Assembly: GCA_016715065.1 (NCBI GenBank)
Contig: JADKBN010000003.1
Coordinates: forward strand, 1 to 64,000
From: Fibrobacterota bacterium
GTDB lineage: Bacteria > Fibrobacterota > Fibrobacteria > UBA5070
Length of the DNA stretch: 64,000 nt
Direction of reading: 5' to 3'
Part shown: in pieces, positions 17,842-27,172 of the stretch
Numbering within the stretch: position 1 is the stretch's first letter
Layout: every line of letters starts with the position of its first letter
The notes under the pieces: model-generated
Databases searched by the model: none
What the model was told of the DNA's origin: nothing
Seen by the model: only the letters and a program-made list of their open reading frames with translations
Position numbers and translations under genes: made by a program

Positions 17842-18297
17842 CTACGCATAATCCTTTATCCAGCGCGATCCAAAATTACGCTCTTTCAGGAGAAAAAATA
17901 CGGTTCCGGCCTTGAGTTCCTTTTCCGGAATCATGGTGTTTTTGAGGTCAATTTCTATGGTGTCCTTGGAGTCGGCGAAAAATCCGGAAGCATCATTATG
18001 GATCCATTTTAATGTGAAAAAGGTTTCTACGGAGTTGTCCTGTTGAAGGGATTTAAGGAACCTTTGTCCGATAGAAAGTAAATGGATTGATTTAGGAGCT
18101 TTAAAGAGCCGTTCGGACGAAACGCCATCGTGTATAGTGCAGCCAATCAAATCGCAGCCATCAAGGCGGATCGCTGCCGTATGGATCACCAAATTGAATC
18201 CCGTTATTTTTATTTTTGCTTCGAGCTGATTGTACAAAGATGATCGCCACCCTTTAGGCGACTTCCTACACTCAACAACGAATAAAAAATAGCTCAT
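17842..18297 (-). CDS. Hypothetical protein of the immunity bank
   Basis: About 151 residues from ATG 18297 (SYFLFVVECRKSPKGWRSS); a GTG at 18333 is an alternative start. The sequence ITGFNLVIHTAAIRLDGCDLIG and the C-terminal GTVFFLLKERNFGSRWIKDYA suggest a compact soluble domain. No family recognised. It has the same strand and composition as its neighbours and is probably an orphan immunity gene by context. Confidence 0.5.
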   Translation of the reverse strand: MSYFLFVVECRKSPKGWRSSLYNQLEAKIKITGFNLVIHTAAIRLDGCDLIGCTIHDGVSSERLFKAPKSIHLLSIGQRFLKSLQQDNSVETFFTLKWIHNDASGFFADSKDTIEIDLKNTMIPEKELKAGTVFFLLKERNFGSRWIKDYA

Positions 18298-18486
18298 ATC
18301 GAATTTCCATGGAAAATGCGATAATTGCTCCACTGTTGGTTCGGATGCATGTGGCTAGATCCAGATCTGCCGCATTTTAATTCATGGACTTTGTGGCACA
18401 TCTGATTTTCCTAACTCGCGGCTTTGGCGATCCGTTATGTTTCCTGTTTCGTTCCTGCCTAGACACTCTTGTTTGCACCGGGAAAG

Positions 18487-18867
18487 TTAGTGGTCCGTTT
18501 CCATAGGAGGGATTTCATCCCTTTGTTCAATTTCTCTGACCTTGTGGTTTTTTAGGACAATGTCGCCGGTCTGAAGGAAGAATTTATTGTCAATCTGCGT
18601 TAGGTCTGTCCATAGATTGCGGCTTTCGGTTTCGTTGTCATCGATGATCCGGAATGCAGAGGATGGAGATTGGATAGTCAAATTTGGTAGGCAAATTACA
18701 GTTGAATTTGGTTGAATGTTGTGCAATTCCGCCCATCGAACCAACGAAACCAACTCATCGAGGCTCTTCTTATCTTCCAGGGCTTCTTTTGTTTTTTGTA
18801 TGCGCAGATTGGAAATACATTCACTTCTGATGCGTTCAATCTTTTGGTTGATGATTAAAAAATTCAT
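18487..18867 (-). CDS. Immunity protein, paralogue of 31593-31910
   Basis: 126 residues. It aligns along most of its length with the product of 31593-31910: both start MNF, then share VICLP / IVCLP, SSAFRIIDDNETESRNLWTDL / SSVFRVIDENDTDNRELWTDL, and end with GDIVLK / GDLILK. The frame is open upstream into a toxin remnant whose end also matches the toxin before the paralogue. This is direct evidence that the bank contains repeated toxin/immunity modules. It presumably binds and blocks that toxin; the binding site is unknown. Confidence 0.65.
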   Translation of the reverse strand: MNFLIINQKIERIRSECISNLRIQKTKEALEDKKSLDELVSLVRWAELHNIQPNSTVICLPNLTIQSPSSAFRIIDDNETESRNLWTDLTQIDNKFFLQTGDIVLKNHKVREIEQRDEIPPMETDH

Positions 18868-18960
18868 GCGACCCATATTCCGTTGTGAAATTGCCGTTTT
18901 GCCGTCAGGGATTAAGGTTTTGATATGTGGGCCCCCTTGGCGTGGATGAACAACCGGAGG
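18868..18960 (-). pseudogene. C-terminal remnant of a toxin tip
   Basis: Reads HPRQGGPHIKTLIPDGKTAI, matching HSHKGTPHINILTPEGNKTAI at the end of the toxin at 31916. The stop found in that toxin is lost here, so the frame runs into the immunity gene. Nothing of the Rhs core is left upstream. Confidence 0.55.
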
Positions 18961-19196
18961 CGATACATGCCCTGCAGGCACCCCTCCGTGGGCCGCCACA
19001 CTCAAAGTGGGCCCAACGTCCATGAATAAGTTCCGCCTTGCGGTTCAAGCTGCAGCTCGTGAGCATGTGCAGACCGTTCTTTGAGAGGCGGTGGCAAGCG
19101 ACCAGTCCGTTGCTGGCGACCCGTTTTGGACTGAAATCGAGAGGATGCTCGATTTCGCCCTCCAAAAGCTTGCCGCTCGCACGGGGGGCCTAGGAC

Positions 19197-20656
19197 CAAT
19201 ACTGTTTAGATAGAATTCTAATTGCCATATTTCTCCACAAGGAGGGAGTATGGCACGGACACTCGCGATTCTTGGTTCGGGGATGCGCTTGACCGATCAA
19301 GTGAGCATCGGTCTTTTGGCGCGTACGTATCCACGTTCGGCGATCGATTCAGCGCTGGATCGCTCTGGCTTTCCGCCGGGGCGCAATCGGCTCCTGCCTG
19401 TTCACGTGGTTGTCTACTACGTGCTGGCCCTTGGCTTGTTTATGGAAGCGAGCATTCAGGAAGTTCTGCGATGCCTTCTGGATTCGCTGGGACATTTTGG
19501 AATGGAGCCATCCAAGGTGGCCACCAAAGGAGCGATCAGCCAAGCGCGCACCCGCGTAGGCGTGGAGCCTTTGCGCCAATTGTTTCTCTCATGCTGTCGC
19601 CCTCTCGGAACACCTTCCATCCGTGGTTGCTTCTGGAAAGGTCTTCGCGTGATGGCCATGGATGGAACCACACTGGATACTCAGGACACGCAGGCTAACG
19701 AGGATGCATTCGGGCGCTCCAAATCCGGGCGAGGCGAAACGGCCTTTCCCCAACTGCGCATGACGTTGCTGGCCGAGTGCGGAAGCCATGCGGTCGTCGG
19801 TGCGGCTTTGGATCCTACCGCGACTCGGAGCGCACATTGGCTCGGGAAATGACGGATCGCCTCGACAAGAAAATGCTGCTGTTGGCTGACCGGGGGTTTA
19901 TTGGTCACGACATATGGGCAACCTTCTCCCAAAGCGGCGCCCAACTGCTTTGGAGAGTTGGATCCAACATCAAGCTGGAGCCGATCAAGACCTTAAAGGA
20001 CGGAAGCACGCTTGCCTTGCTCAATGCATCCAAGGAATCGGCCAGGACTGGTGCCCAAGCGATCACTGTGAGAGTCATCGAATACGAGCTCGATGGCGTA
20101 GCCAAGCCGGATACCGAAGGGGCGAGGTACCGGCTCATCACAACGCTACTGGATCCTCGCGAAGCACCCGCTCTCGAGTTGGCCAGATTGTACCAGGAGC
20201 GATGGGAGATCGAGATCCTTCTGGACGAGTTGAAGACTCATTTGCGCGGAAGATCAGCGCTCTTGCGGAGCAAGACGCCAGATCTTGTCAAACAGGAAGC
20301 CTATGGACTTCTGCTTGTCCATCACGCGGTGCGACGAATCATGCTCGACGCGGCCCAGTCCATCGGCGACGACCCAGACCGTATTTCCTTCACGGCAACC
20401 GTGCGGATCATCCGTCGCAAGCTGCTGCAAGGCAGCTTTTCCCCCCTGGATGAGCAAGGCTCGGTTGAAGAATAACTATGAGGATGCGCTGAAGGAAATC
20501 GTCCTGAATCGTGTCCCTGAAAGGAAGGGGCGATACAACCACCGGGGGGTCAAGCGCAAGATGAGTAGCTACAACATCCGCACAAAAGCTCACGCGTCCA
20601 TCGCAGCCAATGCTTCAAAGCCAAAAATCATAGTCATCCGTAACTAAACAGTATTG
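19197..20656 (+). mobile_element. IS4-family insertion sequence
   Basis: 1460 bp with perfect 13-bp inverted ends, CAATACTGTTTAG at 19197 and CTAAACAGTATTG ending at 20656. A perfect 10-bp target duplication, GGCCTAGGAC, lies at 19187-19196 and 20657-20666. The length, the duplication size and the transposase fit IS4. The perfect duplication points to a fairly recent insertion. Confidence 0.9.
19250..20475 (+). pseudogene. IS4-family transposase, frameshifted
   Basis: The first frame (19250-19852) holds the IS4 N-terminal domain and the first catalytic D (VMAMDGTTLDTQDT). The second frame (19777-20475) has LLLADRGFIGHDIW, the second D, and the Y-R-E region YQERWEIEILLDELKTHLRG. The sensible frame changes near 19810 (after VVGAAL). 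This could be one indel or a programmed frameshift. Otherwise it is full length for the family. Confidence 0.8.
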
Positions 20657-20666
20657 GGCCTAGGAC

Positions 20667-20978
20667 GGGCCATGCCGCTTCAGGCCAGATGGGATGGAGG
20701 AGCCGTCAGGGATTTCAAAGTCAGGTTCTTTTGGAATTTAACACAATTATAACCTAACCAGTCAACGCCTGGAAGGTTTTTTAATGGCCCGGATTGTGCA
20801 TAACTGGCAAGGAAGAATTCTCGTAATAGTAACGATTCAAAATACAAGTATATTTGAACTGCTTGCTTGCATTTATTGTTGAATGCTCTCGAGCTTTATT
20901 TGGAATAACGAAAGTTTGCTCAATTGGGGGAGAGCGATTGCTGGAGGTGGCTATTTGTTTTGTTGTCTAACGGCTTGA
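20667..20978 (-). repeat. Remnant of cassette border plus spacer
   Basis: CAGGGATTTCAAAG at 20707-20720 matches the tail of the border at 33454 (ACAGGGATTTCAAAGAGAGG). Further on, GCTCAATTGGGGGAGAGCG near 20916 matches the end of the same tail (GCTCAATTGGAAG). About 170 bp of unrelated AT-rich DNA lies between them. The IS4 element has inserted next to it. No gene is supported. Confidence 0.45.
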
Positions 20979-21371
20979 TTATTTTTCGATCTTTGATTGA
21001 ATTGTTTTTATGCAATTGGCGCACCATCGTTTACCTTCTGGGCCCTGTTCTTCTGACAGGATCCTTAAAAAGTCTAGCGTGCGTTGATCTGTGCTGCTGA
21101 TTACCCAAAAATACACAGAATAATCCAAATCATAATAGCACAACTTGTCTTTTCGAAATTTGCCAAACAAATATGCTCCTATGGGCTCATTTAATTGGAA
21201 TGCCAATTCGATCTGGCTGTACATGGCCTCGGTGGCTCCATTCAGAACGGTCAAATCTCCAATGATTAGTTTTCTGATTGTTTTGTAGTACTTTTCGCCG
21301 CCCCCATTGATGATTGCTGCCTCGGCTTCTTCTAGATCAATTTGAAGAGCGCGCTTGTTTATGTCAGTCAT
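20979..21371 (-). CDS. Immunity-like protein, paralogue of 28087-28488
   Basis: 130 residues. It is closely similar along its whole length to the protein at 28087-28488 (shared LQIDLEEAEAAIINGxGxKxY, SVYFWVxSSTDQRT, ILSEEQGPxGKxWCAxCIxTIQS). Two CxxC-type cysteines lie near the end (WCANC). Both copies are followed downstream by a cassette border, so the pair arose by duplication of a cassette end or by two acquisitions of related cassettes. Function inferred as immunity; no catalytic motif is seen. Confidence 0.6.
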   Translation of the reverse strand: MTDINKRALQIDLEEAEAAIINGGGEKYYKTIRKLIIGDLTVLNGATEAMYSQIELAFQLNEPIGAYLFGKFRKDKLCYYDLDYSVYFWVISSTDQRTLDFLRILSEEQGPEGKRWCANCIKTIQSKIEK

Positions 21372-21461
21372 ATTTTACTCCAGGCTTGCAGCATGAGCGA
21401 TTGTTTATCAGCAACAGTATTGTCCGCTTTCAGCGTCACTTAGATTATTTTAGCCTTTATG

Positions 21462-21926
21462 TCAGTTTTGTTGCCATATTGATAGCCGCTCATCAACAAC
21501 GGTCGCAAGTTCGTTTTCGATTGGCATCCAAATTACGATATTCTCATCGGACGGATATATTAAATCTGTCCAGAGGCTCTTCAGAGTGTTTAAGTCAAGC
21601 GATATCCCTTGGGCATTTGACCAAAGAAAATAAATGCGATGATTGTCGTTAGTCTTTAATGTTTGAAGCGGGCCTATTATTGAATCGCTTTTGTCTGTGT
21701 CGATATGATATATTTCCAAAACTCGCCATGGCAAAAGTGTTTCTCTTGAGAACCTCATAAGATGGTTGTCGTTCGTTTTAAAGATATTACGTCTGATTGT
21801 TGAAACTTCGTGACTTTCAATAATAGTGAAGGCGCGCTGTCCGTTCTGTTGCAGGGCGAATGATTTTAAACGCCAGAAAGGATCGGATTGATCTGAAAAT
21901 TTGTCTTCAATAGAATTGGTGTCCAG
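21462..21926 (-). CDS. Immunity-like protein with possible CTG start
   Basis: 154 codons if read from CTG 21926, which is preceded by AAGGAGG at a 5-base spacing. The first ATG in frame is only at 21758, deep in what looks like continuous coding sequence (SDQSDPFWRLKSFALQQNGQRAFTIIE, then RRNIFKTNDNHLMRFSRETLLPWRVLEIYHID). Either the start is a real CTG or an original ATG has mutated. The protein is soluble and of unknown family. It lies between two immunity genes, so an immunity role is inferred. Confidence 0.5.
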   Translation of the reverse strand: MDTNSIEDKFSDQSDPFWRLKSFALQQNGQRAFTIIESHEVSTIRRNIFKTNDNHLMRFSRETLLPWRVLEIYHIDTDKSDSIIGPLQTLKTNDNHRIYFLWSNAQGISLDLNTLKSLWTDLIYPSDENIVIWMPIENELATVVDERLSIWQQN

Positions 21927-22248
21927 TTGAGCCTCCTTTTTGTCGATTGTTCACTGATTGGTTGTCGTCCTTGTTGCAGGTTGGCTTTCGAGGGAGGCCT
22001 GGTCTGCTACCGTTGAAAAATCTTTCTGCGTCTGATATGGTAGCTGTCCGATAATTATTCGATTTCCTTGGTGAGCGAATATCGGCGAGTGCGTTTTCCT
22101 ATTCTTTAGGTCTCAGGCCTGAGAATGGGAAGATTTGAAGCCATATATACATTCTTTTCCGAAACGTCATTGATGACTTTTTTGCTGCCAATTTCGCGGA
22201 GGTCAATATTGGTATTCGGGTCCACACCAGTTTCGCCGCGGGGAAAAA
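21927..22248 (-). other. Spacer with a coding-like remnant
   Basis: From about 22310 down to about 22120 a minus-strand frame overlapping the end of the TPR gene reads IEDKDVIFPRGETGVDPNTN, then IDLREIGSKKVINDV and EKNVYMASNLPILRPET before a stop. It looks like real protein, but no ATG stands at its start (a GTG gives only about 39 residues). I take it as the end of a lost gene. The remaining 170 bp shows nothing. Confidence 0.35.
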
Positions 22249-23100
22249 TTACATCTTTATCTTCGATTTTAGAAAATTCAAATCTTCCTGGGAATCCTCG
22301 AAGATTTTTTGACCTTCGATCATGTAAGCTTTTAATAACGCGTCCGTAGCCTTTTTTGTTTTGGATTGCAGTCGATATGTCCTACCCAGTTGAAGCCAGA
22401 CGTAAGGATTGTCTATCATGCCCTTGCTCGCCTCCAATAGGTGAGATTCAGCTTCCTTCAATTTATTTTGGGAAAGGCATGCATCTCCCAGTGAGGCTAA
22501 GATCCAATGATAGTATTCGTGGTCAGCCGCTGGAGATTGCAGAAGATTCAAAGCCGTGGAAAAGTATGATTCTGCTTCTAAGAATTTGTTTTTCTCCATA
22601 TGCTCAGACCCAAGCTCGCAGATATTCTTGATTTCGTTTTTTGAGACTTTGGTCTTTTTCGAAGACTGGGTATCGCCTTTTATTGCTGCCTTCCTGTAAA
22701 CGGATTTTGCAATTTCGGCTTCAGGTGAGCGAAAGCACTGGCTTTTGGTCTTTTTGTCGGCAGTAGCCCATGCCTGCAGGGCCTTTTCTTGGTCGTTGAG
22801 TGCCCAAAAATAGTTCCCCTTCGCTATCTCAAAATCGCCGTCGTCATATCGATCCGCCTTTTTAAAGTCGAATCTTTCGTAATTGTCCAGCCAGATCCGC
22901 GCTTCGTCCAGTATGTTTAGCTTTAGGTAGGAATAAAACATCTCATTGATGATATGATAAGAGAAGTCCTGCTCGAACTTTGGTTCGGCTATCTTTTCCC
23001 AATACGGCAAGGTGATTTTTATGACCTCAAGGTATTTTTTACTTTCGACCAGAGGCCAAATCTTTTCAAACCACTCGTTTTCTGTTGCATCACCTTGCAT
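22249..23100 (-). CDS. TPR-repeat immunity protein
   Basis: 283 residues with helical repeats of TPR type (SEHMEKNKFLEAESYFSTAL, LGDACLSQNKLKEAESHLLEASKG, WLQLGRTYRLQSKTKKATDALLKAY). TPR proteins of this size commonly stand next to Rhs toxin tips as immunity or adaptor proteins. Here the gene follows directly on a degraded Rhs core copy (23090-23335) whose toxin tip has been deleted. The start at 23100 overlaps the end of the core remnant by about 11 bases. No signal peptide, so it acts in the cytoplasm. Confidence 0.65.
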   Translation of the reverse strand: MQGDATENEWFEKIWPLVESKKYLEVIKITLPYWEKIAEPKFEQDFSYHIINEMFYSYLKLNILDEARIWLDNYERFDFKKADRYDDGDFEIAKGNYFWALNDQEKALQAWATADKKTKSQCFRSPEAEIAKSVYRKAAIKGDTQSSKKTKVSKNEIKNICELGSEHMEKNKFLEAESYFSTALNLLQSPAADHEYYHWILASLGDACLSQNKLKEAESHLLEASKGMIDNPYVWLQLGRTYRLQSKTKKATDALLKAYMIEGQKIFEDSQEDLNFLKSKIKM

Positions 23101-23335
23101 ACATTCGCTCCTTGGATGAGGAAATTAGTGACCAGTCCCCCACATACCCGTACAAGGTAGGGTTTCCGCCTTCCAGACGGATCGAATCATGGATAATGTA
23201 CCTACTCATATCTGGATCGCAGTACTGGAAGCGTTTGAAGTAGAGGCCTGTCTCAGCATCATGGTATTGGCCGTCGGGGCGGATCACTCGGGACAAGTGG
23301 TTTGCTGTGATGCCTCGTGGAAGCCGTACGGGCAC
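23090..23335 (-). pseudogene. Degraded Rhs core remnant
   Basis: Encodes NHLSRVIRPDGQ, then jumps to YHDAETGLYFKRFQYCDPD and IRLEGGNPTLYGYVGD. In the intact Rhs these segments are about 110 residues apart, so an internal deletion has happened. Substitutions (QDP to HDS) show that it is an older copy. Only about 15 unrelated residues follow before the stop, so no toxin tip remains. Confidence 0.75.
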
Positions 23336-23688
23336 GCAAACGAGTCGTGGATCTGGAAAACATCAACAGAGTGCTGCTTCAGCCTCATTGGAGAAAAAAT
23401 CGCGATTTAGACAAAACCTGACGCAGCGACGCTCACTCGGGCATGAGCGTCCTACGCCATGCGGGATATGATTCCACGGGCACGGCGGCCTTTACTGTAT
23501 CCGCTCCTGGAAATGCTGGTCTACATCCCTTGATAAATACAGGCAGATTTGGAGATCAATGATCATACCCAAAGCTACAGGCGTCAGAGCGGTAGCACAG
23601 CAAAGGCGCTCCTGAAGAGTGTGTGAGAGTGAGAATCAACCAAAGTCTGACCGTTTCCCGGACAACTTTAGTTTGGCTGAAGCTATGA
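23336..23688. other. Intergenic region in the Rhs bank
   Basis: 353 bp. GACGCTCACTCGGGCATGAGCGTC near 23429-23452 can fold as a hairpin. No border element and no gene is seen. Confidence 0.35.
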
Positions 23689-24498
23689 TCAGAATTCGGG
23701 CCGGGTAGTTTTCTGCGAAATGGCTTTTCGCTTCCCAGCAGGTGATTGGTCCTCCAACTCAGGTTGGCCCAATATAGGCCTTACTTGAACGGGCTTGTCG
23801 TCCAAGGACAATCGAAAAATTGATCCATCTGAGATGGATTCTGCATCTAAATAATCTTTTGGGTAGGCTGTTTGATTGATCATGATGCCTTTTGTGGCAT
23901 GACTAAGAAGGGGCTTCACAAGAAGATTGAATGAGGGCTCAATCAATGATTTTTTAGCAAATAGCCTGAGGCTACACAAAACAATATTTTTACCAGTAGG
24001 ATCAAACTCGGTGATTTCTATCAGTTTGGATTCACAGCGATCTAAAAACTCCCAATCCGAAGAGTTTTTCGGCCTTAATGGCGAAAGATAGAGTGCAGCG
24101 CATTTTTTGATAGCTTTCATAACGCTTTCGTTACGTTTTTCTAAAGTATAAAGACCTGCCTTTGTCGTCTTCGATTCAATGAGGTGTGCGACAATGTTAA
24201 ACTTCTGCTCAATCGAAAACGCAACGGTAATATCGATTATTTTAGTGGTCTGGCAAAATATGTTTACGGATTTCATGTTGGCCTCAATGAATGGAATGTG
24301 GGGAGGCAGTTTTTTAGGAACTGTGTATTTTATTGCATCTGTTAAAGCATCGATCTCTCTTGCAGTGGCGGTGACAGCATGAAAGAAAGACAAATGTGTG
24401 CGATAATCAGAATGGTTGTAATTCGGATTTTTCAGCCTTCTGTTAACTCGCTGCTCAACAAGGATTCTCGATTGTAGTACACTACATTGAAGAACCAT
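23689..24498 (-). CDS. Hypothetical protein of the Rhs bank
   Basis: 269 residues, basic, without signal peptide. Segments such as TARELDALTDAIKY-like helix (ATAREIDALTDAIKYTVPKKL), AHLIESKTTKAGLYTLEKRNE and KKCAALYLSPLRPKNSSDWEF suggest a mixed fold. No family recognised. The start is uncertain: the first codons (VLQCSVLQSRILVEQ) may not be translated. It could be an immunity gene, or a toxin without its Rhs core; position alone does not decide. Confidence 0.4.
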   Translation of the reverse strand: MVLQCSVLQSRILVEQRVNRRLKNPNYNHSDYRTHLSFFHAVTATAREIDALTDAIKYTVPKKLPPHIPFIEANMKSVNIFCQTTKIIDITVAFSIEQKFNIVAHLIESKTTKAGLYTLEKRNESVMKAIKKCAALYLSPLRPKNSSDWEFLDRCESKLIEITEFDPTGKNIVLCSLRLFAKKSLIEPSFNLLVKPLLSHATKGIMINQTAYPKDYLDAESISDGSIFRLSLDDKPVQVRPILGQPELEDQSPAGKRKAISQKTTRPEF

Positions 24499-24901
24499 GC
24501 CTCACTCGGCACAAAGATTGGAACGATTCAAGAGCCTTCGTTTCCAGGTGCCGTAAGCCAACTAGCAAATAGGCCCTGTATTGGCTCCTTTTCGCAACTG
24601 ATGGAGTTTGACAGTGATATCCAGCAAGCACTCGGCGCCTCCAAGATTCGGCGCAAAATCGACTCGTATCGCTTGAGCGAAACAACGTTTCCGCAGAAGG
24701 AGTCTAGAGCCGAAAAGTGGTCTTGGTCGGGATGTGAGTCATTAGATATCACGTTTTTGTCCTATTCCTGTATTCCAACGAGGCTTTGGCTGCATTGAAT
24801 TCACTTTCCGTAGTTGGTCTACGCACAGCCGGTAAAAATGCTGAGAAGCGGCATTTGATCGATTTGCCACAGTTTTTACGACAGCTCCGACCTGTTCGGT
24901 A
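24499..24901 (-). other. Tip remnant region next to IS66
   Basis: About 400 bp after a broken Rhs core end. Short minus-strand frames (for example 24528-24752) exist, but none reads convincingly. This is where the toxin tip of the IS66-split cassette should be, so I regard it as decayed tip sequence. Confidence 0.3.
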
Positions 24902-24946
24902 CGCCCCCCACATACCCATACAAGGTAGGGTTTCCGCCCACCAGAC
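24902..24946 (-). pseudogene. Rhs core fragment left of IS66
   Basis: Encodes GGNPTLYGYVG, the last conserved Rhs core motif, then stops after a few unrelated codons. It is the continuation of the core at 27252-27948 on the other side of IS66; about 110 codons between the two parts are missing. Confidence 0.75.
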
Positions 24947-24991
24947 GTAAGCCCTCGGTAATCCCCTCTTTTTGCCTCCTGGAGGCCCTTT

Positions 24992-26626
24992 CTACTTTGC
25001 CCGCCCCGCTTTCCATCGGCTAGGCGTCAGGTCGGCGCATCCTTCGGCTGTCGGCTTGCAGGCTTTCGCGCGCAACAGCACATCCCCCAAATATTCGGCG
25101 GGATCGATCCCCAGGAGCTTGCAGGATCCTACCAGGCTCATCAGCAGCGCAGCCCGCCTGGCGCCTTCTTCGGATCCGGCAAACATCCAATTCTTGCGAC
25201 CGATGGCGATGGGGCGGATCGAGCGCTCGATGATGTTGTTGTCCAGATCCAGTCTCGCGTGGGTCAGGAATTGACGGAGACGGACGGATTGGTTGCGAAA
25301 GTAACCGATGGCTTCCCCAAACTTTCCCTTGGGGGTGGCGCTTTGGACCATGCGGGCGTTCCATGCTTCCAGTTCATCGACCACAGGCTTCATCCATTTT
25401 TGGCGCCGGTTCACGATGACTGCGTCGATCCTTGCGTAGTCCGGTTGGACATCCACCTTGTTCCAGCGCCGGCCAAGTCGATCGGCAAATGTCTCGATGC
25501 GCCGATGGTGCGCGTAGAGATCGGCAATCCATTTGATCGCCACTGAGGCAGCCTGCCCCTGTCCGGTCAGCAAGGCCTCGTGGTACTTGCGGCGCGCATG
25601 CGCCCAGCACAAGCCATGGACCAGATCGTCACGCTCTTTGCACGCCTGGGCGTATCCTTCATACCCATCGGTCAAGACGCTTCCTGTCACACCGGAAAGA
25701 ATCGCCTTGGCCACCGCATGGGATCGCCCATCGTCATAGAGAAAGGACACGCCAATCGACGTTCTATCGGGGCCACGCCCCAGCATAGCCCACAGGTAGT
25801 CGACGCTTGTCTTGCCCACCCCCAGTTTATCCTTTTCTCCCTTTTGGACTCTCAATGTGGTCTCGTCCACGTGCATGCATCCACACGTCTTGATCTCGCG
25901 CTCCAAGGCTTTGTGGATCGGCCCCAGAAGCTCGAAGATGGCCGCGATCCAGCCGATCATCGTGGTCTCGGCGATTTCCACACCCCAGCGCTTGAATTGG
26001 CTTGCGATGCGGTGCAGAGGAAGATGGTCGACATATTTCGACAGGATGATCCAGCTCACCAGATTTGCGGTGGGAATCCCCTTGTCGATGACGCTCACCG
26101 GTGGCTTGGCCTGTGCTACACCGCATTCGGTGCATTCCCGGCAGGCCATCTTGGGGCGCACGATGCGAAGACGGGTAAAGCGCGGCGGCACGATGTCCAG
26201 CTGCTCGCTGACATCATCTCCTATATGAACGCGTTGCTTGCCGCAGCACGGACAGGCCTTCTCCGCCTCGGGAACGTCGAGCACCGTGGTCTCGCAGGGG
26301 AGATTGTCCGGCAGCGCCACACGACCATGACCTGCAGGCTTGACGGTGCGCTCGTGCGCAGCGACCTGCTTGGTCTGGCCCAGAGAAGGATCAGGTGCCT
26401 GCACGCCAAACAGGTCGGATTCGGCGCCAAGCAATGCGGCGGGGAGCTTTTCGCTCTTGCGCCCGAAGATGTGGCGCTTGAGCAATTCCAACTGTTCGCG
26501 CAGGTACCGATTGTCGTCGCTCAGCTGTTTTACCTGAGCCCGCAACGCCTCGTTGGAGAGGCCGGAATCCAAGTCGGATTCCGGCACCGAGATCGCGTTG
26601 GATCGAGTCGATTTCACAAGGAGCAA
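24992..26626 (-). CDS. tnpC: IS66 transposase TnpC
   Basis: 544 residues. The order is an N-terminal coiled coil (NEALRAQVKQLSDDNRYLREQ), a zinc-binding part (CPCCGKQ), and the IS66 DDE domain with HVDETTLRV, VLTDGYEGYA and the E region LDNNIIERSIRPIAIGRKNW. It ends with the usual C-terminal GSCKLLGIDPAEYL segment. It cuts and joins the IS66 ends with TnpA and TnpB. Full length and uninterrupted. Confidence 0.93.
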   Translation of the reverse strand: MLLVKSTRSNAISVPESDLDSGLSNEALRAQVKQLSDDNRYLREQLELLKRHIFGRKSEKLPAALLGAESDLFGVQAPDPSLGQTKQVAAHERTVKPAGHGRVALPDNLPCETTVLDVPEAEKACPCCGKQRVHIGDDVSEQLDIVPPRFTRLRIVRPKMACRECTECGVAQAKPPVSVIDKGIPTANLVSWIILSKYVDHLPLHRIASQFKRWGVEIAETTMIGWIAAIFELLGPIHKALEREIKTCGCMHVDETTLRVQKGEKDKLGVGKTSVDYLWAMLGRGPDRTSIGVSFLYDDGRSHAVAKAILSGVTGSVLTDGYEGYAQACKERDDLVHGLCWAHARRKYHEALLTGQGQAASVAIKWIADLYAHHRRIETFADRLGRRWNKVDVQPDYARIDAVIVNRRQKWMKPVVDELEAWNARMVQSATPKGKFGEAIGYFRNQSVRLRQFLTHARLDLDNNIIERSIRPIAIGRKNWMFAGSEEGARRAALLMSLVGSCKLLGIDPAEYLGDVLLRAKACKPTAEGCADLTPSRWKAGRAK

Positions 26627-26654
26627 TATACCGCAAAGCCTCGATAAATGCTGA

Positions 26655-27011
26655 TCAAATCGACGAATCAGACATCTTCTTGACGAGATGGAATCGCTTG
26701 TATTGGCGAACCATCTTCACTTGGATTCCATCGAGGATCAAAGACAGTTGCGCGTGCGAGATCGGGCCCTCGGTTGGATCCGGATGGAACATTCCCGCCT
26801 CCAATCTTTTGTGCCAGATGGCGTATCCCGTCTCATCCCACCACAGCGCTTTGACTTGGTCCCGGCGCTTGTTGAAAAACACGAAGACCTGTCCGGATGT
26901 GGGATCTTGCGACAGGAATTGGTTGCACATGCCGGAAAGCCCATTGAATGATTTGCGCATGTCGGCAGGCTGACCGCAAAGTAGGATCCGTAGGTTGGAT
27001 GGGCTCAGCAT
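26655..27011 (-). CDS. tnpB: IS66 accessory protein TnpB
   Basis: 118 residues from ATG 27011, the usual IS66 ORF2 start (LSPSNLRILLCGQPADMRKSFNGL). The conserved DQVKALWWDETGYAIWHKRLE follows. Required for IS66 transposition with unclear molecular role. Its start overlaps the tnpA stop (TGATG). Confidence 0.92.
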   Translation of the reverse strand: MLSPSNLRILLCGQPADMRKSFNGLSGMCNQFLSQDPTSGQVFVFFNKRRDQVKALWWDETGYAIWHKRLEAGMFHPDPTEGPISHAQLSLILDGIQVKMVRQYKRFHLVKKMSDSSI

Positions 27012-27172
27012 CAGGCCACCTCTTCCCACTCGATGACCACCTCGACGAATTCGATGCGCGGCGAGCTCCCCGAAGGCAGCAGGCGCTCGCGTAGACGATG
27101 TCGCATCGCCTTCGAGCTGGCAAGCCAAGTGGCTGCGGCGTGTACTTGGGTATGTGCGAAAAAGACGTCCAT
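27011..27172 (-). CDS. tnpA: Short IS66 TnpA-like protein
   Basis: 53 residues (DVFFAHTQVHAAATWLASSK to IEFVEVVIEWEEVA). It occupies the tnpA position and overlaps tnpB, but it is about half the usual TnpA length and lacks the clear helix-turn-helix. An upstream in-frame start at 27220 would add 16 residues. It may be a reduced TnpA. Confidence 0.6.
   Translation of the reverse strand: MDVFFAHTQVHAAATWLASSKAMRHRLRERLLPSGSSPRIEFVEVVIEWEEVA

Noticed and set aside
21314..21652. Plus-strand frames in the immunity bank (for example 112 codons here).
   Set aside because: They lie opposite well-supported minus-strand genes with clear paralogues; composition and starts do not support them.
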